Assembly (NCBI RefSeq): GCF_001280085.1
Contig: NZ_LGED01000012.1
Location: forward strand, 1 to 16,443
DNA length: 16,443 nucleotides
Direction of reading: 5' to 3'
From: Saccharothrix sp. NRRL B-16348
GTDB taxonomy: Bacteria; Actinomycetota; Actinomycetes; Mycobacteriales; Pseudonocardiaceae
Below are positions 15,193 through 16,443 of the stretch, in pieces (within the stretch, counting starts at the first letter, position 1; every line of letters starts with the position of its first letter). The position numbers and the translations under genes were made by a program. The notes under the pieces are model-generated. The model was not told the DNA's origin, searched no databases, and saw nothing but the letters and a program-made list of their open reading frames with translations.

Positions 15193-16323
15193 TCAGGCGG
15201 CGTGGTGGTACTCGTTGAGGATGCCGCCCAGTCGTTGCCGTTGGCGGATGTCGAGTCGGCCCAGTCGTTGCCGTTGGCGGATGTCGAGTCGGGTGAGGGC
15301 CGCTTGGGCGGTGACGGCTGGCGGCAGTGTGCGCAGTGGTCGGGCGTTGGCGATGCCTTGGTGGGGTCGGTGGGTGTTGTAGTACTTCTCGTACTCGCGA
15401 AGGGCGTGGAGTAGGTGCTCTTGGTTCCAGATGAGTGTGCGGTCGAGTAGTTCGCGGCGGCAGCTGCGGATCCAGCGTTCCATGATCGCGTTCATGCGCG
15501 GGATGCGGATGCCGCTGAGAACGACCTGGATGCCCGCGTCGGCGAGGACGGTGTCGAACAGGGCGGGGAACTTGCCGTCGTGGTCACGGATCAGGATTCG
15601 TGCGGGGCTGCCTGCGTCCTCGAGGTCCATGGCGAGGTTCCTGGCGCCTTGGGTGACCCAGGATGCGGTGGGGTGTGCGGTGGCGCCGAGGACGCGGATC
15701 CGGCGGCTGGCGTGCTCGATCACCGCGAGTACATACAGTCGGGTGCCGCTCAACGTGCGTGTCTCGAAGAAGTCGCAGCCCAGTAGCGCCTCGGCCTGCG
15801 AGCGGAGGAAGGTTGGCCAGGTCGTCGTGGCGCGTTCTGGTGCCGGGTCGACTCCGGCGTCCTGGAGGATCTGCCAGACGGTGGAGGCGGCGACCTTGAT
15901 GCCGAGTACGAGGAGTTCGCCGTGGATGCGGCGGTAGCCCCAGGTGGGGTTCTCCCGTGCCAGGCGCAGCACGAGGAGTCGGATCGAGCGGATGGTCCGT
16001 GGTCGGCCGGGCCGTTTGGGGCGGGATCTGATCGCGTGGTGTCGTGCGAGGAGGTCCCGGTGCCACCGCAGCACCGTCTCCGGACGCACCAGCAGCCGGA
16101 GCTGACGAAGCGCATCGACCGGGAGTCGGTGCAGCAGCGCCGCGAGGAACGCCCGGTCACCGGGAGAGAACTGCGGACGGACGTTACTCAGCTGGCGTTC
16201 CAGGACCGTGATCTGGTGTCGTAGCGCCAGGATCTCCGTGTCCTTGTCCCTGTCGCTCATGGGCAGCAGGCGCAGCAGCGCGAAGGCGTTGGTCACACCG
16301 AGGTAGGCCAGTCGGAGGAGCAC
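15193..16323 (-). CDS. IS-A transposase, rve integrase core (IS3/IS481-like), intact
   Basis: ATG at 16323 gives MLLRLAYLGVTNAFALLRLL, then PMSDRDKDTEILALRHQITV. The second ATG (MSDRDKD) is an alternative start. A helix-turn-helix region follows (residues 60-100), then the linker GRPRTIRSIRLL and the catalytic domain. Its acidic triad is Asp184 (GCDFFE), Asp247 (LIRDHDGKF) and Glu282 (NAIMERW), giving the D,D-35-E spacing typical of rve transposases. The C-terminal motif YYNTHRPHQGIANARPL is present. The protein is 376 residues, ends LGGILNEYHHAA, and is the only one of four copies without truncation or frameshift, so it may supply transposase. The C-terminus contains a duplicated 11-residue unit, RLDIRQRQRLG. 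I cannot assign the IS family beyond IS3/IS481-like from sequence alone. Confidence 0.9.
   Translation of the reverse strand: MLLRLAYLGVTNAFALLRLLPMSDRDKDTEILALRHQITVLERQLSNVRPQFSPGDRAFLAALLHRLPVDALRQLRLLVRPETVLRWHRDLLARHHAIRSRPKRPGRPRTIRSIRLLVLRLARENPTWGYRRIHGELLVLGIKVAASTVWQILQDAGVDPAPERATTTWPTFLRSQAEALLGCDFFETRTLSGTRLYVLAVIEHASRRIRVLGATAHPTASWVTQGARNLAMDLEDAGSPARILIRDHDGKFPALFDTVLADAGIQVVLSGIRIPRMNAIMERWIRSCRRELLDRTLIWNQEHLLHALREYEKYYNTHRPHQGIANARPLRTLPPAVTAQAALTRLDIRQRQRLGRLDIRQRQRLGGILNEYHHAA
15226..15291. repeat. 33-bp perfect tandem duplication in the IS-A transposase gene
   Basis: The 33 bases at 15226-15258 are repeated without any difference at 15259-15291. They encode RLDIRQRQRLG twice in the transposase tail. 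Copy 2 has a single unit in the corresponding place (RLDIHRRQRLG). The insertion keeps the reading frame, and perfect identity suggests a recent event. Confidence 0.92.
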
Positions 16324-16443
16324 AGCCGGTCATCATGCCGTGCTGGTCGACGTCACAGCGCATGGCAGCCGTGCCGCGAACGCTCAACTCCCCTGGGCTT
16401 CGTGCGTCCTCTACCTGCATGGATGAGGTTATCGGCAGGCACA

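Larger units (their letters stand above)
15163..16443 (-). mobile_element. IS-A copy 3, complete insertion sequence of 1281 bp
   Basis: The left end is tgtgcttgccgaaaatgtcg. The last bases of the window, read inward, are tgtgcctgccgataacctca, an imperfect terminal inverted repeat matching 13 of the first 15 bases. Both ends start TG and finish CA, as in many rve-type elements. It inserted in or replaced part of the ISL3-like transposase. Because the window stops at the element's last base, the target duplication cannot be tested. Confidence 0.88.

Noticed and set aside
1..16443. CRISPR array, rRNA, complete tRNA or riboswitch
   Set aside because: No regularly spaced repeats of CRISPR type, no rRNA-like conserved segments and no foldable full tRNA were seen. 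Only the tRNA-Val 3' fragment was found.

Overview
The window looks like a piece of a high-GC actinomycete chromosome or large accessory replicon. Most of it has strongly GC-biased third codon positions, the insertion sequences belong to families common in Actinobacteria, and it carries an AfsR/SARP-type regulator with NB-ARC and TPR domains. A Pseudonocardiales host would fit, but the sequence does not prove it. Only four or five genes look intact. The rest is a patchwork of truncated, frameshifted or interrupted genes stitched together by insertion sequences.

Positions 1-4052, read mostly on the minus strand, are a gene graveyard. In order they hold: a DUF4352-like fragment; a scrap of an rve-type (D,D-35-E) IS here called IS-A; an internal aminoglycoside phosphotransferase fragment; a truncated IS-A copy; an internally deleted transposase of another integrase-like family; the tail of a PUA/ASCH-like RNA-binding protein; and an ISL3-family transposase with three frameshifts and no C-terminus.

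Positions 4053-6500 are visibly AT-richer and hold one long intact gene. It encodes a 665-residue protein with an N-terminal signal, a C-terminal membrane helix and a basic tail, followed by what may be the start of a second gene. At 6503-7250 there is a chimeric toxin/antitoxin remnant. Next to it lies an attachment-site-like structure: the 3' part of a tRNA-Val(CAC) gene flanked by paired GGGAGC repeats in an attP-like layout.

Positions 7764-9666 hold a secreted-protein fragment, a second long IS-A copy, a broken OmpR-type response regulator and pentapeptide-repeat debris.

Positions 10193-13603 are the best-preserved block: a small secreted four-cysteine protein and a 960-residue SARP/NB-ARC/TPR regulator, both on the plus strand. 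A strong hairpin separates them.

Positions 13606-16443 are a nest of IS elements. The left end of an ISL3-like element was invaded by an IS256-family element (13657-15036, 8-bp target duplication cgtcgagt). It was then invaded further in by an intact IS-A copy (15163-16443), whose right inverted repeat is the last base of the window.

The most noteworthy items are the attP-like tRNA-Val site without an integrase gene, the AT-rich island with its uncharacterised surface protein, and the secreted protein/SARP pair. No complete new defence or biosynthetic system is demonstrable from the sequence alone.
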